From Alistipes sp. Marseille-P5061 (GTDB lineage Bacteria; Bacteroidota; Bacteroidia; Bacteroidales; Rikenellaceae), in contig NZ_LT985748.1 in assembly GCF_900290115.1 (NCBI RefSeq), forward strand, positions 151,116 through 191,118: DNA of 40,003 bases. The letters run 5' to 3'. The notes under the pieces were generated by a model, which saw nothing but the letters and a program-made list of their open reading frames with translations, searched no databases and was not told the origin of the DNA. Each line of letters starts with the position of its first letter. The stretch's first letter is position 1. Made by a program: the position numbers and the translations under genes. Shown here one piece after another: positions 1-6,597 of this stretch.

Positions 1-46
1 GATTATCTGCATGAGAAAGCAAAAAACAACCGGTTTCTGGTGTCCA

Positions 47-85
47 AATCGGTGGACTTTTTCCGAGGGCCGAATCGTCCACCGA
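47..85. other. Candidate left attachment region of the element
   Basis: This stretch lies just upstream of the integrase. It holds the 11-mer AATCGGTGGAC at 47-57, found again at 15014-15024. TCGGTGGAC at 49-57 is also repeated in inverted orientation as GTCCACCGA at 77-85. Both copies of the 11-mer are overlapped by small inverted repeats (GTCC/GGAC on the left, CACC/GGTG on the right), as often seen at tyrosine-recombinase core sites. That this is attL is an inference: the match is short and the sequence to the left of the window is not available. Confidence 0.3.
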
Positions 86-146
86 ATAAGCATTTAACTC
101 ATTGATTTGCATCGTATTTCATCTTGACGCAAAAGGCTCTTGAAAG

Positions 147-154
147 TAATTTTG
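147..154 (+). promoter_or_regulatory. Bacteroidota -7 box of the integrase gene
   Basis: TAATTTTG matches TAnnTTTG exactly and lies 20 bp before the ATG at 175. A TTGAC stands about 20 bp further upstream, where a -33 element is expected. The position implies that transcription starts downstream of the TTG at 124, which supports the ATG at 175 as the start codon. Confidence 0.5.
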
Positions 155-174
155 CAACCTGTAAATACGATGTT

Positions 175-1392
175 ATGGAAAGGACAACCTGCACGCTGAT
201 TTACTACCTGCGCAAGACCCGGATCGACAAGGAAGGGAAAGCGCCGATTTATGTACGCCTCACAGTCAACGGCCAACGTGCCGAAGTTTGTGCTCGGGCC
301 CGCATCTTGCCCCGGTATTGGAATCAATCCCGAGGCAAGGCTGTGGAAAACAACCGGGAAGGCCGTGAGATTAACCGGCTGCTGGAGGCCATCTCGTTCA
401 ATATTGCGCAAACGCGACGCACGCTGGAGGCAGAAGGGAAAGAGATTACGGCTACGGGGATTATGGATCGCTACCTGGGCAAGGACCTTCCCGAACGCCA
501 TACCCTGATGGAGGTCTTTCGGGAACACAACAAACGGTGCCGGGCTTTGATCGGAATCGACTTCACCGCATCGACCGTACAGCGTTACGAGAGTCTGATG
601 CGCATCACGGGGGAGTTTCTGCTAAAGGAGTATGGCTCCGAGGATCTCTATCTGGACGAATTGCCGGTCCATTTGGTCGAGGATTATGAGTTCTACATGA
701 AGACCGAGAGACGATGCGTTCACAATACGGTGATGAAGAATCTGAAAAACTTCAAGAAGATCATCCGCATTGCGCAAAGCAACGGATGGGTTCCGAAGGA
801 CCCGTTTCACGGCAAACATATCCACATGGAGCCGGTCGACCGACCTTTTTTGGAGAAACAGGAGTTTTTGTCGATGCTCCACAAGGAGATCTCGATCCCT
901 CGATTGGCGCAGGTCCGCGACATCTTCTGTTTCTGCTGTCTGACGGGGCTGGCCTTTACGGACGTGCAACAGCTCAAGGCGGAGCATCTCGTGGTGGACA
1001 TCCACGGCAAGATCTGGATTCGCAAGGCGCGGCAGAAGACCAAGAACATGTGCAACATTCCGCTGCTCGACGAGGCGCAAAAGATCCTCGACCGTTACAG
1101 GGAACACCCCTACTGCCAGACGCGCGGCGTGCTGCTTCCCGTATGCAGCAACCAGAAGATGAACTCCTACTTGAAGGAGCTGGCCGACATCTGCGGCATC
1201 CCCAAAAATCTGTCGACTCATTGTGCGCGCCATACGTTCGCAACCCTGACGCTGGCCAGCGGCGCGACGATCGACAACGTTGCCAAGATGCTCGGCCATG
1301 CCAACGTCAACATGACGCGCCGCTATGCGAAGGTCCTCGACTCGTCGATCATGCGCGACATGGAGGTCGTTGCTGAAAATATGGCGTTGTAG
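175..1392 (+). CDS. Tyrosine site-specific recombinase (integrase)
   Basis: This 405-residue integrase presumably integrates and excises the element. The N-terminal ~100 residues resemble the arm-binding domain of Bacteroidota integrases, followed by a SAM-like core-binding domain (about 105-210) and a catalytic domain. Visible catalytic residues are H349 and R352 (HCARHTF), H375 (LGHANV) and the nucleophile Y384 in RRYAKV. The usual first arginine (TGLRxxE) is replaced: the segment reads TGLAFTDV. This is known from CTnDOT-type integrases of Bacteroides, so the enzyme is probably still active. I chose ATG 175 over the in-frame TTG at 124 because a TAnnTTTG box lies between them and the domain begins at METTC-like residues here (MERTTC). 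The gene points into the element and converges on the relaxase gene. Confidence 0.93.
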   Translation: MERTTCTLIYYLRKTRIDKEGKAPIYVRLTVNGQRAEVCARARILPRYWNQSRGKAVENNREGREINRLLEAISFNIAQTRRTLEAEGKEITATGIMDRYLGKDLPERHTLMEVFREHNKRCRALIGIDFTASTVQRYESLMRITGEFLLKEYGSEDLYLDELPVHLVEDYEFYMKTERRCVHNTVMKNLKNFKKIIRIAQSNGWVPKDPFHGKHIHMEPVDRPFLEKQEFLSMLHKEISIPRLAQVRDIFCFCCLTGLAFTDVQQLKAEHLVVDIHGKIWIRKARQKTKNMCNIPLLDEAQKILDRYREHPYCQTRGVLLPVCSNQKMNSYLKELADICGIPKNLSTHCARHTFATLTLASGATIDNVAKMLGHANVNMTRRYAKVLDSSIMRDMEVVAENMAL

Positions 1393-1454
1393 CCCGTCGG
1401 AACATTTGAGGAATTTTCGGAACGCCCGGACAGCAAAAGAGACAAAGCCGCCCT

Positions 1455-1496
1455 ATGCAAACGAGGACAAGAGCAGTTCTCTTGGCCTCTTTGCAT
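1455..1496. terminator. Imperfect hairpin between convergent int and mobB
   Basis: ATGCAAACGAGGACAAGAG (1455-1473) pairs with CTCTTGGCCTCTTTGCAT (1479-1496) around a 5-nt loop, with few mismatches. It lies 60 bp beyond the integrase stop and 75 bp beyond the relaxase stop. A bidirectional terminator is the simplest reading; there is no strong T-run, so it could instead be a recombination or regulatory hairpin. Confidence 0.45.
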
Positions 1497-1570
1497 GTTG
1501 TGGCTATCTTGCTGACCGGGCGGCAGTGACGGGTGTTCATTGTGCCTGTGTAGTATAATATGAGGTTGGA

Positions 1571-2806
1571 TCAGTGCCGATTCATGGACCTTTTCTTCCT
1601 TTTCCGAATCTGCTGTTGTTGCTCTTCGTAGGTTTGTACATCGACTAATTCCAGAACAGCGTCCAACGGATGGTACGACTGATTCGGACAGGAAGGGCTC
1701 TTTGAGGAAGACTGCGCCTGCGCTGAGGATTCCCAAGAGACTCCACGCTCCTTTGCTTCAGCATGGAACAACTGTTCGAAGGCATTGGCCGAGAAACTAC
1801 GGCCCAGCAGGGAGCCGTTGGCTACGATTCCCTGCTTGTGGTCGATAAAGGTCACGCCGTAGATTCGTCCTGCAGCATTGAGGCGGAATACAGCATCAAC
1901 GCCCTTGTCGTGCAGCCGCTTGCAGAACTCCGCCCGGCTTGAACACCGCGCCATTTCATCCGCAATCTTTTCCCGCAACTCATCAAGTGCTCCGGGCTCC
2001 TTCAAGGCCGTTTTCGATCGCTCGTAATAGCGTTGCAGGGCCTCATAACCGACATCCTTCCCGATCCGGCTCGACTTGAACGGCGTCCCGATGCCATAGC
2101 CATCATCGGTCAGCGCGCCGTAAATCATCCCGGCATAATCACGTCCTTCGATGGTCCCGGTTCGTTCCTCGACCGAGACATTGAAGGTTTCGAGCAGCGT
2201 CCGCCATTCCCCAAAAGAGGCGCAGCGATAATGCCGCAGGCACGACCTTACGGTGGAGGAGACCTGCTGCTTGACGTCTCCCTTCTGATAATCCACCTTG
2301 CGCAAGCCTTCCCAATCCTGCAGTTCCTGTCCCTTGATGCTCGGGTGTAGCCCGTATTTTTGCTCGAGGTCCCGCAGAATCGACATCGAACGATCATACT
2401 CATGCGAGTCAGAGATCTTCCGGCCCGTCGAATCAACCCTTAATGAGACAATGTGCAGATGTTCGCGTGCGATGTCTCCATGTTTGAAGACAATATAGGG
2501 CTGCTCGCCGTAGCCCATCCGCTCCATATATTCGCGGGCGATCTCGCCCAGTTGCTCATCGGTCAGACGGTCCTCGGGCGAGGGGTTCAGCGAGACATGG
2601 AAGACCGTGTTGGTCGTTCGCCGGTTAGCCTGGAGAAAGGGTTCGAAACTGGCCATGCACCGTTCGTGGCTCATGCGGCCTGCGGTATCGAACGGATCGA
2701 GCATCCGATTCCAGAAGAGCACCTCTGCCTGCCCGCGGTTAACCTTCTCCTCGTTGTAGCGGACAGCTCCGCCGACAGTTGCTCCCGTCCTTATATTCGC
2801 AACCAT
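1571..2806 (-). CDS. mobB: Relaxase/mobilization nuclease (MobB type)
   Basis: This 411-residue relaxase would nick oriT and lead the strand during mobilization by a helper conjugative element. Near the N-terminus, GGAVRYNEEKV carries the candidate catalytic tyrosine Y17. The metal-binding motif is FKHGDIAREHLHIVS at about 108-121, with the HxDxxxxHxH residues H109, D111, H116 and H118. NTVFHVSLNP (about 66-75) is another typical relaxase block. These features match the Bacteroidota MOBP-like relaxases called MobB, or simply relaxase/mobilization nuclease. The start codon overlaps the last 16 bp of mobA, indicating translational coupling. No coupling protein or type IV secretion gene is present, so transfer would need a helper. 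Confidence 0.93.
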   Translation of the reverse strand: MVANIRTGATVGGAVRYNEEKVNRGQAEVLFWNRMLDPFDTAGRMSHERCMASFEPFLQANRRTTNTVFHVSLNPSPEDRLTDEQLGEIAREYMERMGYGEQPYIVFKHGDIAREHLHIVSLRVDSTGRKISDSHEYDRSMSILRDLEQKYGLHPSIKGQELQDWEGLRKVDYQKGDVKQQVSSTVRSCLRHYRCASFGEWRTLLETFNVSVEERTGTIEGRDYAGMIYGALTDDGYGIGTPFKSSRIGKDVGYEALQRYYERSKTALKEPGALDELREKIADEMARCSSRAEFCKRLHDKGVDAVFRLNAAGRIYGVTFIDHKQGIVANGSLLGRSFSANAFEQLFHAEAKERGVSWESSAQAQSSSKSPSCPNQSYHPLDAVLELVDVQTYEEQQQQIRKRKKRSMNRH

Positions 2807-3201
2807 CCTTCGGCCTGTTTGGTAAGATTCAGAATCTCTATACTCAACGCTTTCAACTCGCTGGTATGCTGTTCCAACGCAGCGATCTGGCGCGGAATCG
2901 AGACATTGGAGAAGTGGCTGTTGATGGCTCGGACCACCTGGTTGTAGTTGTTTCCGACGCGCTGAAACTGGAAGTAAAGGTCATTGAGTCGTGTCAGAAA
3001 CTCCACCTTTGAAGGGTCACGGCGGATGACTTCGAAGCGCTCGGCAAAGAGTCGTTTGACGATGAACCGGCTGCGATTGTGCTCCAATCCGGCGGCTGCA
3101 AGCATCTGCCGGAAGCGGATCTCCTGCTCCTCGTTGAGACGGAACGAGTATTTGTAACTCGGAGTTTGAGATTGGGGGTTGTGTTTTCGCTGACGAGTCA
3201 T
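2791..3201 (-). CDS. mobA: Mobilization accessory protein (MobA/MobC-like)
   Basis: This 136-residue protein resembles the small relaxosome accessory proteins that precede relaxases in Bacteroidota mobilizable elements. YSFRLNEEQEIRFRQML fits the start of a ribbon-helix-helix fold, and FQFQRVGNNYNQVVRAIN is the typical conserved block of the MobC/BmgB-type family, where the RVGNNxNQ motif is nearly diagnostic. The frame stays open upstream to 3408. I chose ATG 3201 (MTRQRKHN) because the upstream part is low-quality sequence that covers the oriT-like inverted repeat, and family members start about here. The gene overlaps mobB by 16 bp. Its likely role is to bind oriT and load the relaxase. 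Confidence 0.85.
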   Translation of the reverse strand: MTRQRKHNPQSQTPSYKYSFRLNEEQEIRFRQMLAAAGLEHNRSRFIVKRLFAERFEVIRRDPSKVEFLTRLNDLYFQFQRVGNNYNQVVRAINSHFSNVSIPRQIAALEQHTSELKALSIEILNLTKQAEGWLRI

Positions 3202-3250
3202 TCGATGGAAGATTTGGGGTTCGACTTGGGAGAACACCGCCCGCCTCGCA

Positions 3251-3307
3251 GAGCGAGCGTTTTTGTCGGACAAACCGCCGGTTGTCGGACAAAAACACAG
3301 CTCGCTC
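3251..3307. other. Candidate oriT / operator: large imperfect inverted repeat
   Basis: Arms 3251-3273 (GAGCGAGCG then TTTTTGTCGGACAA) and 3282-3307 (TTGTCGGACAAAAA then CACAGCTCGCTC) flank an 8-bp centre. Within them the 11-mer TTGTCGGACAA occurs twice as a direct repeat 19 bp apart (3263 and 3282), and each copy is itself a palindrome around a central G. It sits 50-106 bp upstream of mobA. That layout fits an origin of transfer bound by the accessory protein, or an operator of the mob operon. No nick site can be assigned. Confidence 0.5.
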
Positions 3308-3657
3308 CCGTCAGGCGACGGGTACAGTTCCGGCATCCAAAAAGGGTGTCTCCGCTCTTGAAAGAGCATCTCCGAAACAAAAAATCTCGGGCGGATTCTT
3401 CGCTGCAATATTACGAGGATATTCAGGGATTAAAAAGCACGATTGTCGGCCATGCAAGGCCTCCGGAGGACACCGGGGCGGGAATTAGGAGTCTTGTCGT
3501 ATCTTGTGGCGGAAACTCTCCATCAGTTCGTTTATTCATGTGAAGAGGCCGAAATGAAAACATGCGAGAATGGTGTTTTGAGAAGATCCGCACATGAAAT
3601 TAATCGTCTATGAATGGATGTAGTCAATTTGTCGTTTCACCTTTAATATTTGTACTC

Positions 3658-4155
3658 ATGAACCGAACCAAGCAAACTTCAAAGCCAACATCCAAACAAA
3701 GTGCACATAAGAAAGCTTCTATTGATGAGACCTTTGCGCAGCTTCTCCCGAATCTCCTTCCCGTAACGGTAGATGCTGTGCCGGCAAAGGTCGCTCCGGA
3801 TGATGCGCTTCTGAACCTCCCGGAGGCTCGGCCCACTCCGGCGACTTTGCCCCACGGAGAGAAGACAGCGGCCTCTGGGCCGGATACGGTGCCAACGGTC
3901 ACCCGTCGGAAGCGAGTCCAGCTTCCCGATTTCCAGGAAACCTTTTTCAAACCGGTTCGATGCGGTTGTGAACGTTCGGCTATCTATGTCAGCCTTTCGA
4001 CCAGACGACGGGTGATGGCAGTCCTCCACCTGCTGGGTGGGGACGGCGCGAGGTTGACGGCACTCGTGGATAACATGTTGTGCTTCGTACTCGATCTGTA
4101 TGGTGATGAATTGAACGATCTTCACGAAAAGAAGAACTGTCGCCGGATGTTTTAA
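3658..4155 (+). CDS. DUF3408 family protein
   Basis: This 165-residue protein matches the DUF3408 family common in Bacteroidota conjugative and mobilizable elements. The N-terminal ~90 residues are a low-complexity, Lys/Thr/Pro-rich tail. The conserved C-terminal part reads IYVSLSTRRRVMAVLHLLG then LTALVDNMLCFVLDLYGDELNDL, as in family members. It is thought to be DNA-binding (ribbon-helix-helix-like), possibly a partition or relaxosome accessory role, but the function is not established. I chose ATG 3658 because the family starts with Lys/Thr-rich residues (MNRTKQTSK), whereas the frame from 3610 adds a hydrophobic non-family stretch. It is divergent from mobA, across the oriT-like repeat. 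Confidence 0.8.
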   Translation: MNRTKQTSKPTSKQSAHKKASIDETFAQLLPNLLPVTVDAVPAKVAPDDALLNLPEARPTPATLPHGEKTAASGPDTVPTVTRRKRVQLPDFQETFFKPVRCGCERSAIYVSLSTRRRVMAVLHLLGGDGARLTALVDNMLCFVLDLYGDELNDLHEKKNCRRMF

Positions 4156-4178
4156 CTTCAGTTTGTTCAAACCGGTTC
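3946..4178 (+). repeat. 13-bp direct repeat around the DUF3408 3' end
   Basis: TTCAAACCGGTTC occurs at 3946-3958, inside the DUF3408 gene, and again at 4166-4178, just beyond its stop. Its core AACCGGTT is palindromic. The two copies bracket the conserved C-terminal domain. The meaning is unknown. Confidence 0.4.
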
Positions 4179-4188
4179 TTCGAAGGTG

Positions 4189-4227
4189 TTGGGCGGTAAG
4201 GTTTTAATTTGAGACTTTACCGCCCAA
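4189..4227. terminator. Hairpin downstream of DUF3408 gene
   Basis: TTGGGCGGTAA (4189-4199) is perfectly inverted at 4217-4227 with a 17-nt loop. It lies 34 bp beyond the DUF3408 stop and about 100 bp beyond the end of the convergent DUF6236 gene. It probably ends one or both transcripts, though no T-run follows. Confidence 0.45.
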
Positions 4228-4334
4228 TAGCCTTTCTCTTGGAATGCACATTAGGCGTCCGCAAAAAAGATACAGGCCTAAAAAGAGAATCAGAATGTAC
4301 TTTCCAAACTCAATTTTGAGATAGAGCTACCTAA

Positions 4335-5411
4335 CTATCTACAATTCTTGTTTATAGCCAACAAATATGAATATGGATTACGCCTCAAAATATCACGCTT
4401 CTCAATATTATATAAAACAGCAGATGATATTACTGATACAACAGCGCCTGCTAGCAAAGCAGAGGGAATTGATAATCCAAGCAATGCGGTTGGAATGGCT
4501 GTTCCTCCGGTCGAAAAAAATGATATTTTCATAAAATTATTAGCAACCCACTTTATCCCAGCTCCGCTCAATGATTCTTTTAAATCATCATATCCAGGCA
4601 AAAATTGGTTTACATATATATCATAGACTTGTTGCCGTATTTGTTCGATAGTCGCATCTGCTGAAATATTTTTAGTAAGTTTCTCAAGATTCATTCTAAA
4701 TAACCCTAATTCATCTTGATGTTTTCTTTTAAATTCGAGTATATCATGAATAGACACCTCGTTAGAAATGCTTATCCCTTTAAAAGATAGATCCATAAGA
4801 ATGCCTTGTGATAGTTGATGTCCTCTATTACGAATATGAGAATCTCCCCACGGATAATTCCTATGATTGCAGATGGCTACTTGATTATCAAGTCTAGTTA
4901 AATTACTAAGATTAGAAGTGCATGTATTATCCGTTAGAGGAGCAATGCTATACTGCTCACATAATCGATTCGTGAGTAATGTCATATAAAAATTAGCAAA
5001 CCCTTCATCTACATAAAGCCAACCATCTTCGCCTCTACAGTTTTGTAGTTGATGCCATATCTCGTGCGCAAACTTTTCTGGATGAATTTGATGAATCTTC
5101 CTCGATGTTTTTTGGGAATGTTTTGTAACATCATCTTTCGCATGCATTAGGACCTGGTGCCCCTCTTCACTATCTAAATATTTGGAGACATCATCAACCA
5201 AATCCTCGATTAGATTCATATCAGGATCGACCAAAAGTGGTTTTATAACACCCTCTTCTGATAAAAATTGAGTGGCAGGTTGTTTATACGGATGAGATAT
5301 TGATGATGGAACAATTGTATTGATTTCATCCCAATACAAAATAGCTGTTTTAAGCCAAGTTTCATTAGTAATATCAATTGTGGGATAATAAAGAGCTCGT
5401 GTAAATGCCAT
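4335..5411 (-). CDS. DUF6236 family protein with C-terminal membrane segment
   Basis: The function of this 358-residue protein is unknown. RALYYPTIDITNETWLKTAILYWDEINTIVPS near the N-terminus, IHPEKF (about 109-114) and GWLYVDEGFANFYMTLL (about 130-146) followed by APLTDN match what I recall of DUF6236. Residues 294-336 contain a long hydrophobic stretch (roughly 300-334) that could form one or two membrane helices, followed by a basic tail. HEIWH at 116-120 with E136 resembles a gluzincin zinc site but may be fortuitous. The gene is AT-rich like the Shango genes and on the same strand. An IS30 copy begins 25 bp upstream of its start, so it may once have been the last gene of that operon, and its native promoter or read-through is now interrupted. 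A defence accessory role is an inference. Confidence 0.75.
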   Translation of the reverse strand: MAFTRALYYPTIDITNETWLKTAILYWDEINTIVPSSISHPYKQPATQFLSEEGVIKPLLVDPDMNLIEDLVDDVSKYLDSEEGHQVLMHAKDDVTKHSQKTSRKIHQIHPEKFAHEIWHQLQNCRGEDGWLYVDEGFANFYMTLLTNRLCEQYSIAPLTDNTCTSNLSNLTRLDNQVAICNHRNYPWGDSHIRNRGHQLSQGILMDLSFKGISISNEVSIHDILEFKRKHQDELGLFRMNLEKLTKNISADATIEQIRQQVYDIYVNQFLPGYDDLKESLSGAGIKWVANNFMKISFFSTGGTAIPTALLGLSIPSALLAGAVVSVISSAVLYNIEKRDILRRNPYSYLLAINKNCR

Positions 5412-5436
5412 ATATGGTTTGATTAATAAATATTCT

Positions 5437-6587
5437 TGAGTTCAACTTATAAATGCAACTTTTTGGGTGCGGATAATAAGCAATAAAAACATTTATTTTT
5501 CAGAGAGGAAAGAGAGACAATGTCCCCCTTTCTCTCACTCTGAATGGATAAAGTTTGCTATCTTTGCTTTAATTGTCCGTCCAAAGAAAAAAAAGTTGCA
5601 GATGAGCAAACATATAACCGAGGAACAAAGGTATGCAATTTCTATGATGTTGCAAATACCGATGAGCAAAAAAGCAATAGCGGAAGCTATCGGAGTAGAT
5701 AAAAGCACTGTTTACAGGGAGATAAAGCGCAATTGCGACGCCCGAAGTGGTAGCTATAGCATGGAGCTTGCCCAGCGAAAAGCAGACAGGCGCAAGCAGC
5801 AAAAACATCGCAAGGAAGTGCTTACACCGGCAATGAGAAAACGGATAATAAAGCTGTTGAAGAAAGGATTCAGCCCGGAGCAGATTGTCGGCAGGAGCCG
5901 CTTGGAGGGAATTGCGATGGTATCTCACGAAACGATATATCGCTGGATTTGGGAGGATAAGCGGCGGGGTGGCAAACTGCACAAATATCTTCGCAGACAA
6001 GGTCGCAGGTATGCCAAACGTGGTTCTAAAAATGCAGGGCGAGGATTTATCCCAGGCAGGGTGGATATTGATGAGCGTCCCGAGATAGTGGAACTGAAGG
6101 AGAGATTTGGTGATTTAGAGATAGATACAATTATTGGTAAGAACCACAAAGGTGCCATTCTTACCATTAACGACAGAGCAACAAGCAGGGTCTGGATACG
6201 CAAGTTGTCGGGAAAAGAAGCCATCCCGGTAGCTAAGATTGCAGTATGGGCACTGCGGAAAGTGAAAAACTTAATACACACAATTACGGCTGACAATGGA
6301 AAGGAGTTTGCAAAGCACGAGGAAATTGCGCAAAAATTGGAAATAAAATTCTATTTTTGCAAACCATACCACTCATGGGAACGTGGTGCCAATGAAAACA
6401 CCAACGGGCTTATCAGGCAGTATATCCCAAAGGGTAAGGACTTTAGTGAAGTAACCAACAAACAGATTAAGTGGATTGAAAATAAACTCAATAATCGACC
6501 TCGTAAAAGACTTGGATACCTCACGCCAAACGAAAAATTTAAACAAATTATTAATCAGAATTCTGTTGCATTTGCAAGTTGAATTCA
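5437..6587 (+). mobile_element. IS30-family insertion sequence, intact
   Basis: The element is about 1.15 kb, bounded by imperfect terminal inverted repeats at 5437-5459 (TGAGTTCAACTTATAAATGC...) and 6565-6587 (inverted, TGAATTCAACTTGCAAATGC...), identical at 20 of 23 positions. A single full-length transposase gene lies between them, and its stop codon falls inside the right repeat. The flanks (ATTCT on the left, GCATT on the right) show no target duplication, which is odd for a fresh insertion. It separates the Shango helicase gene (stop 10 bp to the right) from the DUF6236 gene (start 25 bp to the left). Confidence 0.9.
5602..6582 (+). CDS. IS30-family transposase
   Basis: This 326-residue DDE transposase has the usual IS30 length. 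The N-terminal helix-turn-helix KAIAEAIGVDKSTVYREIKRN (about 24-44) binds the ends. The catalytic triad is D175 (LEIDTIIG), D231 (TADNGKEF) and E265 (GANENTNGLIRQY), giving the IS30 DD(33)E spacing. A C-terminal RPRKRLGYLTPNE block is also typical. The frame is open from 5467, but ATG 5602 (MSKHITEEQR) is the family start, and the upstream part only covers the left end of the element. It closely resembles transposases of the IS4351-like group of Bacteroidota. No frameshift or missing residue is seen, so it is probably active. Confidence 0.95.
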   Translation: MSKHITEEQRYAISMMLQIPMSKKAIAEAIGVDKSTVYREIKRNCDARSGSYSMELAQRKADRRKQQKHRKEVLTPAMRKRIIKLLKKGFSPEQIVGRSRLEGIAMVSHETIYRWIWEDKRRGGKLHKYLRRQGRRYAKRGSKNAGRGFIPGRVDIDERPEIVELKERFGDLEIDTIIGKNHKGAILTINDRATSRVWIRKLSGKEAIPVAKIAVWALRKVKNLIHTITADNGKEFAKHEEIAQKLEIKFYFCKPYHSWERGANENTNGLIRQYIPKGKDFSEVTNKQIKWIENKLNNRPRKRLGYLTPNEKFKQIINQNSVAFAS

Positions 6588-6597
6588 GCATTTGTAA

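Noticed and set aside
1..120. tRNA gene as the integration target
   Set aside because: No cloverleaf or T-loop sequence is visible at either presumed end.
622..1299. 225-codon minus-strand frame inside the integrase gene
   Set aside because: It is antisense to the catalytic domain of the integrase.
3251..3307. CRISPR-like array
   Set aside because: There are only two copies of an 11-bp palindrome, with no further repeats or cas genes; an oriT or operator fits better.
3202..3408. N-terminal extension of MobA
   Set aside because: The extension translates the oriT-like repeat; homology starts at ATG 3201.
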